From the NCBI GenBank assembly GCA_947458745.1, contig CANGYQ010000010.1:62001-126000 (forward strand): 64,000 nucleotides of DNA. Reading direction: 5' to 3'. The position numbers and the translations under genes are program-made. Below the pieces are notes generated by a model, which worked only from the letters and a program-made list of their open reading frames with translations, had not been told where the DNA came from and made no database searches. This stretch comes from Bryobacteraceae bacterium. GTDB taxonomy: Bacteria; Acidobacteriota; Terriglobia; Bryobacterales; Bryobacteraceae. This document shows, piece by piece, positions 25,626 through 35,332 of this stretch (the first letter of the stretch is position 1; the number at the start of each line of letters is the position of its first letter).

Positions 25626-27059
25626 CTAGCGGCGCTTCCACCACACGGCGATGCCCGCCAGAATCACCATCAGCGGGATGAGGAACTGGCTGACACTGCG
25701 GACCATGGTCATCTGCGCGCGGGTCAATGACAAGCGCCGATCCTCCGGATCCTTGGGCCGGATCGAGATCAGGTCTTCATCCGCCGAGAGCCAGTTGATC
25801 ATGTTCAGGAACAGATCCTTGTTGCCGTTGAAGCGCAGAATGTTGTTCGCGCCGAAGCCCGAGCTTCCGGCCACCACAAAGCGGCCCTGGCCGCTGGCAC
25901 CGGAATAAGTTCCAGCCACGGCCAGCGGCAGCGGACCCTTCTGGTCCTTTTCCGAAGGCCGGACCTCAGCCGCCGAAAGATTGGTGGTGGCAAAGCTGGA
26001 CTTTGAACTCGAGAACAGCTTCTCCACCTGCGTCTTGTCGGCGCTCTTGCCGGTTACTGACCGCGTCAACGGCATGCCCACGGCCACTTCCTTCATCTCG
26101 CGCACGATGGGGTGCTGCTCATAGCTGGTCACCAGCGGGACCACTTCGCTCAGGCCAAAAATTTGACCGATGCCCGACAGGTCAATCACCAAATTTTTGT
26201 CGAGCGTCACGCCCCAACCGGCCAGCATCGCGGTGAGCGCGGCGTTCTCGGCGGTCTCATCACGGCCCAGCTTCAGCGGCGGGTCCAGCATGAACAACAC
26301 ATGGCCGCCGCCTTCGACGTGCGCCTTCAGCGTGTCGACGACCGGCTGCACGTAGTCAAACTTCGGCCCGGCCACCACAGTTACGGTACAGTCCTTGGGG
26401 ATCTCTACTTTGGCGCTGGAAGCGGCACCCGCGGCGGCATCGCCACTGATGTTCACCTTCTCGGGAGCCTTGGCGTCAGCGGCGCGGTCCGCACCCAGCA
26501 GCGAGATCTGGCGGGTCTTGTAGTTGGCCTTCTCGATGGCTTCCTTCAACTGCGAATAGCCCGGACCACGCGTGTCTTCCAGCGAATGCTCACCGGACCC
26601 GGCCACAAAGCAGACCGTCCGGTCGCCGCCCTTCAGCACGCGGATGATCGCGCCGGTGATCTCTTCTTCGGTCACCGATTTGGCTTCTTCGCGCTTGGTT
26701 CCCAGTTCCACCAGCGTCGTGCCCTCGGTCTTGATGCCGGCCGCTTTGGCGATGGTCGGCTTCTTATACGGGTCAACAAACTCCACTCGGAGCTTGGTGG
26801 ACATGGTGCTGTAGCGGTCCAGCAGGTCCTTGGCGGGTGGGAAGCGATCAGCCTTGTCGAAGTAGGTGATCTTCACTTCTTGCTTCAGGTTCTTCACCAC
26901 CTTCTCGGTCTGATCCGAGAGGCTGTAGCGCTTGTTCGACGTGGTGTCGTAGCTCTTGTTGTAGCGGTTGGCCAAATAATTGGCCCCCACCAGGATGGCC
27001 AGAATCACCAGCAGGTAAGCGCTGGCGTAGGCCGTAAATTTGGTTTGACGGTTCGCCAT
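25626..27059 (-). CDS. GldG-like ABC transporter auxiliary protein
   Basis: 477 residues. N-terminal membrane helix (YASAYLLVILAILVGANYLANR), a large soluble domain with GGDRTVCFVAGSGEHSLEDTRGPGYSQL and GGGHVLFMLDPPLKLGRDETA, and a final membrane helix (SVSQFLIPLMVILAGIAVWW) next to a basic end. This is the arrangement of GldG / ABC-type auxiliary proteins. It lies four bases after the permease gene. In gliding Bacteroidetes GldFG form a transporter; acidobacterial versions have no assigned substrate. Confidence 0.88.
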   Translation of the reverse strand: MANRQTKFTAYASAYLLVILAILVGANYLANRYNKSYDTTSNKRYSLSDQTEKVVKNLKQEVKITYFDKADRFPPAKDLLDRYSTMSTKLRVEFVDPYKKPTIAKAAGIKTEGTTLVELGTKREEAKSVTEEEITGAIIRVLKGGDRTVCFVAGSGEHSLEDTRGPGYSQLKEAIEKANYKTRQISLLGADRAADAKAPEKVNISGDAAAGAASSAKVEIPKDCTVTVVAGPKFDYVQPVVDTLKAHVEGGGHVLFMLDPPLKLGRDETAENAALTAMLAGWGVTLDKNLVIDLSGIGQIFGLSEVVPLVTSYEQHPIVREMKEVAVGMPLTRSVTGKSADKTQVEKLFSSSKSSFATTNLSAAEVRPSEKDQKGPLPLAVAGTYSGASGQGRFVVAGSSGFGANNILRFNGNKDLFLNMINWLSADEDLISIRPKDPEDRRLSLTRAQMTMVRSVSQFLIPLMVILAGIAVWWKRR

Positions 27060-27063
27060 GTCG

Positions 27064-27831
27064 TTACGCCCTCCACCGCAGGCTCTCCAGTGACCGGGCG
27101 GTCAGGAACAGCCCAAAGAAGATCACTGAGAGGTAGAAAATAATGTCCTTGGAATCCAGCACGCCTTTGGCGAAGCTCTCAAAGTGGCTGACGATCGACA
27201 GATACGCCAGCACCTTGGCCCACGTGGCCGTCTCATAGCCCGAAACCCATTCCATGATCCACAGCAGGAGGCAGACGCCAAACGTTGTCGCCCCGGCGAT
27301 GATCTGGTTCTTGGTCAGCGTCGAGATAAACGTGCCGATAGCCAGCAAGCCCGCGGCCTGCAGCATCAACCCCAGAAACGCGACCAGCATCGGCCGCCAA
27401 TCCGGCTGCCCGTAGGCGAACAGGAAGACAAAGTTCAAACCCGCTACCAGCAGCATCGCGCCGTACATCAGAATGGCCGCCAGCCACTTGCCGAGCAGAA
27501 TCTGGACGTCCGAGATGGGTGACGTCAACAGCAACTCGATGGTGCCGGACCGCTTCTCTTCCGCGAACAGTCGCATGGTGATCAGCGGAATCAGGAAGAG
27601 ACCGATCACGCTGACGTTGGACAGCAGCGGCCGGATTACCTGTTCATTCAGGTTCATCGGGAAGCTCCGCCCGCCCATCTGCTGCTGCATGCCCATAAAC
27701 ACGAAATAGCCGACGACGTTCCAGAAGAAGAAGCCGAAGATCACGGCAAACATCGTCATCAACAGATAAGCGACCGGTGAAGAGAAGTAGCTCTTCATCT
27801 CTTTTTGGCAAATTACGATCACGTTGCCCAT
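27064..27831 (-). CDS. ABC transporter permease (GldF/ABC-2 type)
   Basis: 255 residues with six predicted membrane helices, starting VIVICQKEMKSYFSSPVAYLLMTMFAVIFGFFFW. The conserved cytosolic motif LFAEEKRSGTIELLLTSPISDVQILLGKWLA is the hallmark of ABC-2 permeases such as GldF. Its ATG overlaps the TAA of the ATPase gene by one base (TAATG), so the two are translationally coupled. It forms the membrane channel of the exporter with the ATPase before it and the GldG-like protein after it. Confidence 0.93.
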   Translation of the reverse strand: MGNVIVICQKEMKSYFSSPVAYLLMTMFAVIFGFFFWNVVGYFVFMGMQQQMGGRSFPMNLNEQVIRPLLSNVSVIGLFLIPLITMRLFAEEKRSGTIELLLTSPISDVQILLGKWLAAILMYGAMLLVAGLNFVFLFAYGQPDWRPMLVAFLGLMLQAAGLLAIGTFISTLTKNQIIAGATTFGVCLLLWIMEWVSGYETATWAKVLAYLSIVSHFESFAKGVLDSKDIIFYLSVIFFGLFLTARSLESLRWRA

Positions 27832-28781
27832 TACTTTTTGCTCTCCGTCAATTGCAAGAAGACTTCTTCCAAGCTCACTGAAACCGGTGCCAGTTCGGTT
27901 AGATTCCAGCCGCTCTCCACGACGGCGCGCGCCACCTCGGCGCGGACCACGCGGCCCTGCAGGCTTTCCACCTCAAACCGCAACCGGGCACCTTCCACCT
28001 TGTTGATGACACGGCTGACACCGGAAACCTGTTCGAGCTTGCGCTGAACGTCGGCGGTGGCAAGCTCCAGGCCATTGCGGCCTTCCACTTCCACGGCCAC
28101 CGCTTCCGAGCCTTTCAGCCGGTGCGTCAGGTTGTCCATGGTGTCGGTGGCTACGACTTTGCCCTTGGAAATGATGATCACGTCCTGGCAGGTGGCTTCA
28201 ATCTCGCTTAACACGTGGGTCGAAAGGATGATGGTGTGGTCGCCCTTCAGCGACTTGATCAACTCCAGCGTTTCGACGCGCTGCTTGGGGTCGAGACCCG
28301 ACGTGGGCTCGTCCAGGATCAGCACATCCGGGTTGTGGATGATCGCCTGCGCCAGCCCAACGCGCTGTTTGTAGCCCTTGGACAGTTTCGCGATCAGCTT
28401 GCTGGAGACGTCAGCCACGGAGCAGCGCTCAGAGACTTCAGCCACGCGGCGCGCCAGATCGGCCTTGGGGATGCCCTTCAGCTGGCCGACAAAGTGCAGG
28501 TACTCGCGCACCTCCATGTCGGGGTACAGCGGTGGAGTTTCCGGCAGATAGCCGATCCTCCGCTTTACCTCCATCGGGTGTTCCTGGACGTCGAATCCGG
28601 CCACGGAGGCCGTCCCCGACGTAGCCGGCATAAAACAGGTCAGCACGCGCATGGTGGTGGTTTTTCCGGCACCGTTGGGGCCTAGAAAACCGACGATCTG
28701 GCCCTTCTGGACCTCGAACGAAATGTTGTCCACCGCGACGGTGCGTGCGTATCGCTTCGACAGTCCGTCTACTTTAATCAT
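27831..28781 (-). CDS. ABC transporter ATP-binding protein
   Basis: 316 residues from ATG 28781. Walker A GPNGAGKTTT near residue 38, signature LSKGYKQRVGLAQAI, Walker B VLILDEPTSGLDP and the H-loop His in LSTHVLSEIE are all intact. A C-terminal extension of about 90 residues (after DTMDNLTHRLKG) is typical of the GldA/NatA branch. The reading frame is open further upstream but has no family similarity there. It is the first gene of the exporter operon; the next 282 bases up to the divergent TonB receptor contain only promoter-type sequence. Confidence 0.95.
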   Translation of the reverse strand: MIKVDGLSKRYARTVAVDNISFEVQKGQIVGFLGPNGAGKTTTMRVLTCFMPATSGTASVAGFDVQEHPMEVKRRIGYLPETPPLYPDMEVREYLHFVGQLKGIPKADLARRVAEVSERCSVADVSSKLIAKLSKGYKQRVGLAQAIIHNPDVLILDEPTSGLDPKQRVETLELIKSLKGDHTIILSTHVLSEIEATCQDVIIISKGKVVATDTMDNLTHRLKGSEAVAVEVEGRNGLELATADVQRKLEQVSGVSRVINKVEGARLRFEVESLQGRVVRAEVARAVVESGWNLTELAPVSVSLEEVFLQLTESKK

Positions 28782-29063
28782 ATTTATTCTCGGGTGGTGA
28801 AGTGACTCGTCTACCGCTAAACGGACGCACGGAGCAGCCCGTGGGTAACGAACTTCTTTCGCCCTCAATGATAAAGTCGCGCGGAAACTGATGTCAATCG
28901 CCTTGACGCCGCGCGGGCGTCGAGTGCGGCGTCGAGTGAAACAATCCAACCCACGCGCCTTCCATTTGCGATATGATTTGGACCCGAAGCGAACCAATGG
29001 CGCGGATTCTGCTCCGCGCTTGGTCTCGCCCAAAAAGTTGATGAGTGCAAAGGGGACTTGGTG

Positions 29064-32000
29064 ATGACTTATGGCAGACTCCGCTTGACAGAAGTAGTCT
29101 GTGTGGCGCGGGCTTTCACGCGGGCATGGCACGTGGTGGTGTGGCTCGCCTTTTGTTTGACCATCGCGGCGCAGGACTTCCGCTCCACGCTGCAAGGGAC
29201 GATCGCGGATCCCAGCGCGGCCTCGGTCGCCGGAGCGTCTGTTTCCCTCCGTAATGTGGATACCGGGCAGGACCGTTCCACCACCACCGATCCGGATGGT
29301 TTCTATATCTTCCAGTTCCTGCCGCCTGGTAACTACGATTTGACCGTCAAGGCCCCGGGCTTCCGGACGGCCGTCGAGAAAGGCGTCACGCTGGCCATGA
29401 CGCAGACGCTGCGCAAGGACGTGGCGCTCCAGTTGGGCGACACGGCGGATACGGTGAATGTGGTGGCCGGTGTGGCTGTGCTGGAAACTGAATCGACCTC
29501 GCTTGGTACCGCCATCCGCACCGAGATCCGCGACAACCTGCCGCTGAAAGGCCGCAGCTCGCTGTTCATGTTCACGCTGACGCCCGGTGTGGTGAACAAC
29601 CGTTACGGCGAAGACACGCGCCCCAATGACACCATCACCAACATCTTCTTTTCCGCCAATGGTGCCCCGGTGGCGGCGACGGATATCTTTGTCGATGGCG
29701 CTTCAAATACGGTGAACGTCAACCGCGGCGTCAACATTTCGCAATGGGTGCCCAGCGTGGACGCCATCGCCGAATTCAAGCTGGAGATGGGCAGTCTTTC
29801 TGCCGAGTTCGGCCGCAGCGGCGGCAGCGTCACCAACATGGTGATCAAGAGCGGCACCAACTCTCTGCGCGGCACCGCCTACCACTTCTTCCGGAACTCG
29901 GCGCTGGATGCCAATGGTTTCTTCGCCCGTGGACAGGGTCGAAAGCTGGCGGCGTTTGGGGCCAACACGTACGGCTTCTCTCTTGGCGGACCGGTGCTGA
30001 TCCCGGGGGTCTACAACGGCAAGAACCGCACGTTCTGGTTCACCAACTTTGAGGGCGCGCGCGAAGGCAACGGCCTGGACAACGTGCTCACCGTACCGAC
30101 AGCCCGGATGCGCACGGGTGACTTCTCGGAAGTGACCCAGGCTATCTATGACCCTTACTCAGTGTCAGCGGGCGGCGCCACCCGCCTCCCGTTTGCGGGC
30201 AACATCATTCCGGCCAACCGCCAGGACCCGGTTTCGCAAAAGATCATGGGCTTTTGGCCGACGCCCAATCGCCCGTCGCCCAATGCCACCCAGCCCTGGG
30301 TGACCAACTATGGCTTTTCCGGCAAATGGCCGCGGAACTACGACATGTTCGTCGCCAAGTTCGACCACCGTTTCAGCGATTCCTGGAACACCTTCTTCCG
30401 GGTGAACAAGGGCAATGGCCTGCTGGTGTTTCCGAATGACTTTGATGGCATTGCCACCCAAGGCCGCAATGTGGTGAATCGCCCCAACCTGGGCGCTTCC
30501 TGGGGCAATACGGTCCTGCTGAACAGCCGCACCACGTTTGATCTCCGCCTGGGATACGCCTACGGGAAGGAAGACAACGTGCCCTGGTCCAATGGCTTTG
30601 ATCTGTCCTCGCTTGGGTTTTCCAGGCAGTTTGTGGGACTCACACAGCGGCAGGCATTTCCCACCATCGGCGTCACCGGCTTTACCGGCTTGGCCAACAG
30701 CCCGCTGATTGCCGACGTGGGCCACACTTATGTGATGCAGAGCAACGTCTCCCAGCAGCGCGGCCGCCACACCATCAAGGCGGGCGCCGATCTCCGGCTG
30801 CTCTATGGCAACTTTTTCCGCAATACCAACCCTAGCGGGACGTTCTCGTATACCAACGCATGGTCCAACGGCCCCAACGCGTTGACGCCCGCCGGCAATA
30901 CCGGCTTCCCGATGGCGTCTTTCCTGTTGGGCCTAGGCAGCGGCAGCCTGGACAACAACACGGGCGTTTCGATCATCAACAAATACTACGGGTTCTTCCT
31001 GCAGGATGATTTCCGCGTAAGTTCCCGGCTGACGCTGAACATGGGCCTGCGCTACGAGTATGAGACCCCGCGCACGGAGCGCTATGACCGCGCCACGCGC
31101 GGATTTGACGTCAACGCCGTCAGCCCGCTGCGGCCTTTTGGGCAGACCTACCGGGGTGGCCTGCTTTATGCGGGTGTCAACGGCGTGGATCGAGGTATCT
31201 ACAATCCGGACCGCAACAACATTGCCCCGCGTTTCGGCTTTGCCTACACGCTGACGCCCAAGACCGTGGTCCGCGGTGGCTACGCGATCCACTACATTCC
31301 CGTGGTCGGGTCAGTGGACCCGGTGGGTTACTCCACCACCACCGCCATGGTGACCTCCATTGACGGCTTCACACCGCAGGACCGGTTGAGCAATCCGTTT
31401 CCCGCCGGCTTGGCGCAACGGACCGGCAATTCGCTGGGCCTGGGCACGCTGCTGGGGCAGAATGTCTCATTCGTAGACCCCAGTGATGTCTCACCGCTGC
31501 TGCATACCTGGAACATGAACATCCAGCGCGAGGTCTTCTCAAAGTCGCTGCTGCAGATCGGCTATGTCGGTAGCCGCGGCATCAACATCACCAGCGATCC
31601 TCAGACCGGCATCAGCGAGAACATCAATCAGGTTCCCGCCGAGGCCTTGTCGTTGGGACGGTCCCTGCTCGATTCGGTGCCCAATCCCTTCTTTGGGCTT
31701 GTCCGCGTCGGCCAGTTGGCCGGGGCGACGGTGCAGCGCCAACAGTTGCTGCGGCCCTTTCCGCAATTCCTGAACGTGACGCGCAACCTACCCACCTTCG
31801 GCAACACGGTCTACCATTCGCTGCAAACCAAGTTCGAACAGCGCCTGTGGCGTGGCTTGACCACCATCATCTCCCACACCTGGTCGCGGAACATGGGCGA
31901 TATCGGCCCGTACCAGAACAACTACAACCGCCGCGTGGAAAGGGCCGTGACCTCCTTTGACGTGCCCCAACGGTTGACGATCACGGCCTCCTGGGATATG

Positions 32001-32525
32001 CCGGTCGGCCGCGGCCGGAAGTTTCTGGGGAGCTCTTCGCGAGTGGTGGATCTGTTGATTGGCCAGTGGAACATGTCCACGTTCAGCACCTTCCAATCGG
32101 GCTTCCCGCTAAGCTTTGGTGTCAACCAGAACACGCTATTTCTCACGGGTGCTGGTGCCCAGCGGCCCAACGTGCCCGGCGATCCGCAATCGGGCATCTC
32201 GGGCAGCGTCAACAGCCGCTTGGGGGCCTATTTCAATACTGCGGCCTTCGCCCAGCCGGCTGATTTCACTTTCGGCAATGTTGGTCCCCGGGTGCACTGG
32301 CTGCGCAATCCGGGTATGAACAACTACAACCTGACGTTGACCAAGCAGTTCGCCATCACGGAGCGCTTCAAGGCCAACCTTCGGGCCTCGTCGTTCAACC
32401 TGATGAATCACCCGGTCTTCGCCGGTCCCAACACCACCTTCGGCGCGCTCGGCCAATTTGGCCGCATCACGGCGCAGGCAAACCTGAGCCGTCAAACGGA
32501 ACTGGTGCTAAGGGTGACGTTCTAG
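29064..32525 (+). CDS. Oar-like TonB-dependent receptor with carboxypeptidase-regulatory domain
   Basis: About 1153 residues from ATG 29064, eight bases after AAAGGGGA. A hydrophobic leader (HVVVWLAFCLTIAAQ) is followed by a carboxypeptidase-regulatory Ig fold (FRSTLQGTIADPSAASVAG and YDLTVKAPGFRTAVEKG), then a plug domain (IAEFKLEMGSLSAEFGRSGG) and a long 22-strand-type barrel. The last strand ends ELVLRVTF, with a terminal Phe as the assembly signal. Such very large receptors are abundant in Acidobacteria; the ligand is unknown. Divergent from the ABC operon. Confidence 0.93.
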   Translation: MTYGRLRLTEVVCVARAFTRAWHVVVWLAFCLTIAAQDFRSTLQGTIADPSAASVAGASVSLRNVDTGQDRSTTTDPDGFYIFQFLPPGNYDLTVKAPGFRTAVEKGVTLAMTQTLRKDVALQLGDTADTVNVVAGVAVLETESTSLGTAIRTEIRDNLPLKGRSSLFMFTLTPGVVNNRYGEDTRPNDTITNIFFSANGAPVAATDIFVDGASNTVNVNRGVNISQWVPSVDAIAEFKLEMGSLSAEFGRSGGSVTNMVIKSGTNSLRGTAYHFFRNSALDANGFFARGQGRKLAAFGANTYGFSLGGPVLIPGVYNGKNRTFWFTNFEGAREGNGLDNVLTVPTARMRTGDFSEVTQAIYDPYSVSAGGATRLPFAGNIIPANRQDPVSQKIMGFWPTPNRPSPNATQPWVTNYGFSGKWPRNYDMFVAKFDHRFSDSWNTFFRVNKGNGLLVFPNDFDGIATQGRNVVNRPNLGASWGNTVLLNSRTTFDLRLGYAYGKEDNVPWSNGFDLSSLGFSRQFVGLTQRQAFPTIGVTGFTGLANSPLIADVGHTYVMQSNVSQQRGRHTIKAGADLRLLYGNFFRNTNPSGTFSYTNAWSNGPNALTPAGNTGFPMASFLLGLGSGSLDNNTGVSIINKYYGFFLQDDFRVSSRLTLNMGLRYEYETPRTERYDRATRGFDVNAVSPLRPFGQTYRGGLLYAGVNGVDRGIYNPDRNNIAPRFGFAYTLTPKTVVRGGYAIHYIPVVGSVDPVGYSTTTAMVTSIDGFTPQDRLSNPFPAGLAQRTGNSLGLGTLLGQNVSFVDPSDVSPLLHTWNMNIQREVFSKSLLQIGYVGSRGINITSDPQTGISENINQVPAEALSLGRSLLDSVPNPFFGLVRVGQLAGATVQRQQLLRPFPQFLNVTRNLPTFGNTVYHSLQTKFEQRLWRGLTTIISHTWSRNMGDIGPYQNNYNRRVERAVTSFDVPQRLTITASWDMPVGRGRKFLGSSSRVVDLLIGQWNMSTFSTFQSGFPLSFGVNQNTLFLTGAGAQRPNVPGDPQSGISGSVNSRLGAYFNTAAFAQPADFTFGNVGPRVHWLRNPGMNNYNLTLTKQFAITERFKANLRASSFNLMNHPVFAGPNTTFGALGQFGRITAQANLSRQTELVLRVTF

Positions 32526-32568
32526 GCCGCCCAGCCCACAGGGCGGGGGAGCGCCTTCGCTTCTCCGC

Positions 32569-33237
32569 CTACTCGATCCGGACGCCCAGCAGGGGCACGA
32601 ATGACAGTGCTTGAGCGGCGTCGACAATCGCGCCTGACACATCGGCGGCGGTCAGCTTCAAGCCATCCAGGATCGATCCGCGCAGGTCGGTGCCGGTCAG
32701 CTTGGCACCGTTCATCTCGGCGTTCTTCAGATTGCAGCGGCGGAAGACGCAGCCGCGCAGGTCGGCGTTGTAAAAGTCGGCATCCTCAAAATCACAGTTG
32801 TCGAACTCGCAGCGGTGGAACTTGCCGAGGCGGAACTGCGCAAAGCGTTGATCGCCACCCGAGACGAGCAGGCTCTGCAAATCGAGCTCCGCCCAATTGA
32901 CGCCCGTCATCCGGCATTCCACCAACTCGACACGAATGCCGCTGACGGCGCGGATGGACACATTGGCCAAGTCGCAGCGAGTGAAGCGCACATCGCGCCA
33001 CTCGGCCAGCTGAATACTAGTGCGCGCCAGCGAGACTGACTCGAGCGATACCGAGGTTGCCTCCAGCCGGCGGAAGCTGCAATCCTCCCGGCGGACGCCC
33101 CGAATCGCCAACTCTTCCAGCTCAATGGAAGGGCTGTCGAACAGTGCCGCCGCATCGTCCGGCTCCTCCAGCACGCGCGGCAGATCCACCGAATCGCGAG
33201 TGGTCTTCTCTTTGCCCGCCGGTTTCGAGCGCTTCAT
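32569..33237 (-). CDS. Pentapeptide repeat protein
   Basis: 222 residues. From about residue 85 the sequence falls into A(D/N)LxX repeats: CDLANVSIR, CEFDNCDFEDADFYNADLRGCVFRRCNLKNAEMNGAKLTGTDL and so on, forming a right-handed four-sided beta helix. The first 50 residues are polar and basic. It has no signal peptide or membrane segment. Some family members mimic DNA and bind gyrase, but nothing here shows that. It lies 14 bases after fabI on the same strand and may share its transcript. Confidence 0.9.
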   Translation of the reverse strand: MKRSKPAGKEKTTRDSVDLPRVLEEPDDAAALFDSPSIELEELAIRGVRREDCSFRRLEATSVSLESVSLARTSIQLAEWRDVRFTRCDLANVSIRAVSGIRVELVECRMTGVNWAELDLQSLLVSGGDQRFAQFRLGKFHRCEFDNCDFEDADFYNADLRGCVFRRCNLKNAEMNGAKLTGTDLRGSILDGLKLTAADVSGAIVDAAQALSFVPLLGVRIE

Positions 33238-33250
33238 CAGGTAGCCAGCC

Positions 33251-34027
33251 CTATTCGGGCTTCTGCAGGCCCATCACCTGGAAGCCGGCATCGACGTACA
33301 GGATGTTACCCGTCACGCCGCGGCCCAGGTCGCTGGCCAGGAACACGGCGCTATCGGCCACCTCGGCCGGGTCCGTGGTGCGCTTCAGCGGAGACACCGC
33401 GGCCACGCCATCCAGCACCTTCGAGAAATCCTTGATGCCCCGCGCCGAGGCAGTCTTGATCGGCCCGGCCGAGATCGCGTTCACGCGAATGCCCGACGCA
33501 CCCAGATCACTGGCCAGGTACCGCACGCACGCCTCAAGGGCCGCCTTCGCCACGCCCATCACGTTGTAGTTGGGGATCACGCGGACCGCGCCCAGGTAGC
33601 TGAGCGTGGTGATGGAGCCACCAGCCGTCATCTTCGGGCCGAGCGCGCGCGACAGCGCCACCAGCGAGTAGGCGCTGATGTCGTGGGCCGTGGCGAAGCC
33701 TTCGCGGGAGGTCTGCGAAAAGGGATTCGAGAGATCTTCGCGATTGGCGAAAGCAATCGAGTGGACCAACGCGTCCAGCCGCTCAAACGGCAGCCTCGCC
33801 ACCATCTCATCAATCGCCGCGTCGGAGGCGACATCGCATTGCAGTATGCCCGCCACGCCGAGATCTGCGGCGATGTCTTCCACTGTCCGCTGCTGCCGCT
33901 CTCCCTGATAGGTCAGGTAAACCTTGGCCCCTTCACGTTGAAAGGCCGCCGCGATGGCATAGGCAATGGACCACTTGTTGGCGACGCCAGTGACCAGCGC
34001 CGATTTCCCGTCGAGTAAAGCAGACAT
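33251..34027 (-). CDS. fabI: Enoyl-[acyl-carrier-protein] reductase FabI
   Basis: 258 residues of the short-chain dehydrogenase fold specialised as FabI: SALVTGVANKWSIAYAIA (NADH site), LVHSIAFANREDL, and the catalytic YLGAVRVIPNYNVMGVAKAALE with Tyr, Tyr and Lys in the Y-x6-Y-x6-K-like FabI spacing. ISAGPIKTASARGI follows as usual. It catalyses the last reduction in each round of type II fatty-acid synthesis and is the triclosan/isoniazid-type target in other bacteria. Stand-alone apart from the trailing pentapeptide gene. Confidence 0.96.
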   Translation of the reverse strand: MSALLDGKSALVTGVANKWSIAYAIAAAFQREGAKVYLTYQGERQQRTVEDIAADLGVAGILQCDVASDAAIDEMVARLPFERLDALVHSIAFANREDLSNPFSQTSREGFATAHDISAYSLVALSRALGPKMTAGGSITTLSYLGAVRVIPNYNVMGVAKAALEACVRYLASDLGASGIRVNAISAGPIKTASARGIKDFSKVLDGVAAVSPLKRTTDPAEVADSAVFLASDLGRGVTGNILYVDAGFQVMGLQKPE

Positions 34028-34097
34028 GAAGTCCCATCTTAGCGAGCCAGGGCTGCAGCGTGCACGCGGGCACGTGGACGGCTTGAGCGCAGATAAC

Positions 34098-34463
34098 TCA
34101 AAGAGGAGCCAGCGGAACCAACTTGGACTTCCGGATCCTGCTATCCCGCGTCACCAGCGGAATTCGGTGGACGACGCTGGTGGCGGCGATGAGTTCGTCA
34201 GCCGGGTCACTCGAAAAGTCTAGTTCCGTCGACTTTTGACAGATCGCCAGATCGAGCGGCCAGACCTGAATCCGGCTGAAGAGTTTGGTGAACTCAGGAG
34301 ACCGGACATCGATCGCGATGCGGCCCATTTGGGCCAGCTTCGATAACTCCCACAGGACTATGGCCGATACGCTCCACTGCTCTGCCGCCAGCAGCGCCCG
34401 CTCGGTTGGCTTAAGCGTGCCATCCAAGGCGAACAGCAGAATGTGCGTGTCAAGATTCAGCAT
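34098..34463 (-). CDS. PIN-domain toxin, VapC type
   Basis: About 121 residues from the ATG at 34463 (LNLDTHILLFALDG); the frame is open nine codons upstream inside the antitoxin gene. PIN-domain acidic residues are in place: Asp in LDTH near the start, Glu in LWELSKLAQMG, and Asp in SDPADELIAATS and VTRDSRI. It is a predicted RNase toxin. It overlaps the antitoxin gene by 14 bases, giving a coupled pair. No mobile element adjoins it. Confidence 0.9.
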   Translation of the reverse strand: MLNLDTHILLFALDGTLKPTERALLAAEQWSVSAIVLWELSKLAQMGRIAIDVRSPEFTKLFSRIQVWPLDLAICQKSTELDFSSDPADELIAATSVVHRIPLVTRDSRIRKSKLVPLAPL

Positions 34464-34668
34464 TCCAGACGGCTCCGGTCGAGAAGACATCGCCCGACAC
34501 CTTCACCTTGCCCTTCATGCTCCCAATGAGCGAGGCGCAGTCAGAGTGGGCAGGCAAGATTCGGGCTACCGGTTTGCCGTGTTTCGTCACGACGATGCCG
34601 TCCGGCTCCAGGTGATCAAGCAAGTAAAGGCACTGCTCTTTGAACTTCGAAGCGCTGATGTGTGTCAC
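34450..34668 (-). CDS. Phd/YefM-type antitoxin
   Basis: 72 residues starting THISASKFKEQCLYLLDHL and continuing GIVVTKHGKPVARILP, the Phd/YefM antitoxin fold; the C-terminal part (SGDVFSTG and so on) would neutralise the toxin. It precedes and overlaps the PIN-domain toxin gene. Antitoxins of this class bind their own promoter, so autoregulation is expected; no clear palindrome was picked out in the short upstream region. Confidence 0.88.
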   Translation of the reverse strand: MTHISASKFKEQCLYLLDHLEPDGIVVTKHGKPVARILPAHSDCASLIGSMKGKVKVSGDVFSTGAVWNAES

Positions 34669-34693
34669 GCCTAATTGTAGTCAATAAACGTGA

Positions 34694-35324
34694 CTAGTCA
34701 CTGAAAGTGTCTAGTGCCAATGCCTGCCGCCGCGCCACTGGGATGACGGCCTTCAGTGCGGTCAACTTCTCCGAGAACGCGCACACCTTCACATCCACCA
34801 ATGCCGCATCGAGCATCGCCTGCCGCACCATCGCCTCGGTGATGTGCTTCACGCCCTTGGGGTAGACCACCCAGGCCGCGCCGTTACGCACCATCTGCGC
34901 CTCCACGCGGGCCAGCGCGGCGAGATCGGGCGCTTCGTGCACGCCCAGGAAGATCAGGTCACACTGCTTCGGCCTGGCCAACAACTCCGCGCCCGCCTCA
35001 GCGACCTCGACCGGCAGCAGCTCATCGTCCAGGTTGACGATCGCCACGCGTAGTCCGGCCTTGATCCCCAACTTGCCGGAGCGGGGTTTGGGGTAGCGGA
35101 TCTTCAGCTGCCACTTGGTGGCCTCAGCGCCCAGGGCGAACCGCGCCTCACCTTCGGCGCTCAAGACCACCAGCTCGCCACGTTCCACGGTCACCTTCGC
35201 GCCGGCCAGTGGTAACTTCAAGCGGAAAGGGCCGCGGAACAAGAGTTCGCCCCTTTTCGAGCAAAAGCTTGCCTTCCGCCTCTCGTCCGGCGTGCCGCGC
35301 GATGCAGACCGCTTCGAGACCCAT
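34694..35324 (-). pseudogene. DUF3052-like protein gene with a one-base frameshift
   Basis: The C-terminal three quarters (from GELLFRGPFRLKLPL on, 34694 to about 35245) read in one frame and include KLGIKAGLRVAIVNLDDELL and LVDVKVCAFSEKLTALKAVIP, a DUF3052-like pattern. The N-terminus reads in another frame from ATG 35324: GLEAVCIARHAGREAEGKLLLEKG. The two join smoothly if one G is removed from the AAAAGGGG run (35250-35257). Without this the frame must start at TTG 35332 with a sequence unlike the family. About 209 residues if restored. It abuts the Gfo/Idh stop. Real decay or homopolymer error cannot be separated here. Confidence 0.6.
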
Positions 35325-35332
35325 GCCGCCAA

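Noticed and set aside
28782-29195. Upstream extension of the ABC ATPase frame
   Set aside because: The ATPase fold begins at MIKVDGLSKRY (28781); the extension has no family similarity and crosses the divergent receptor start.
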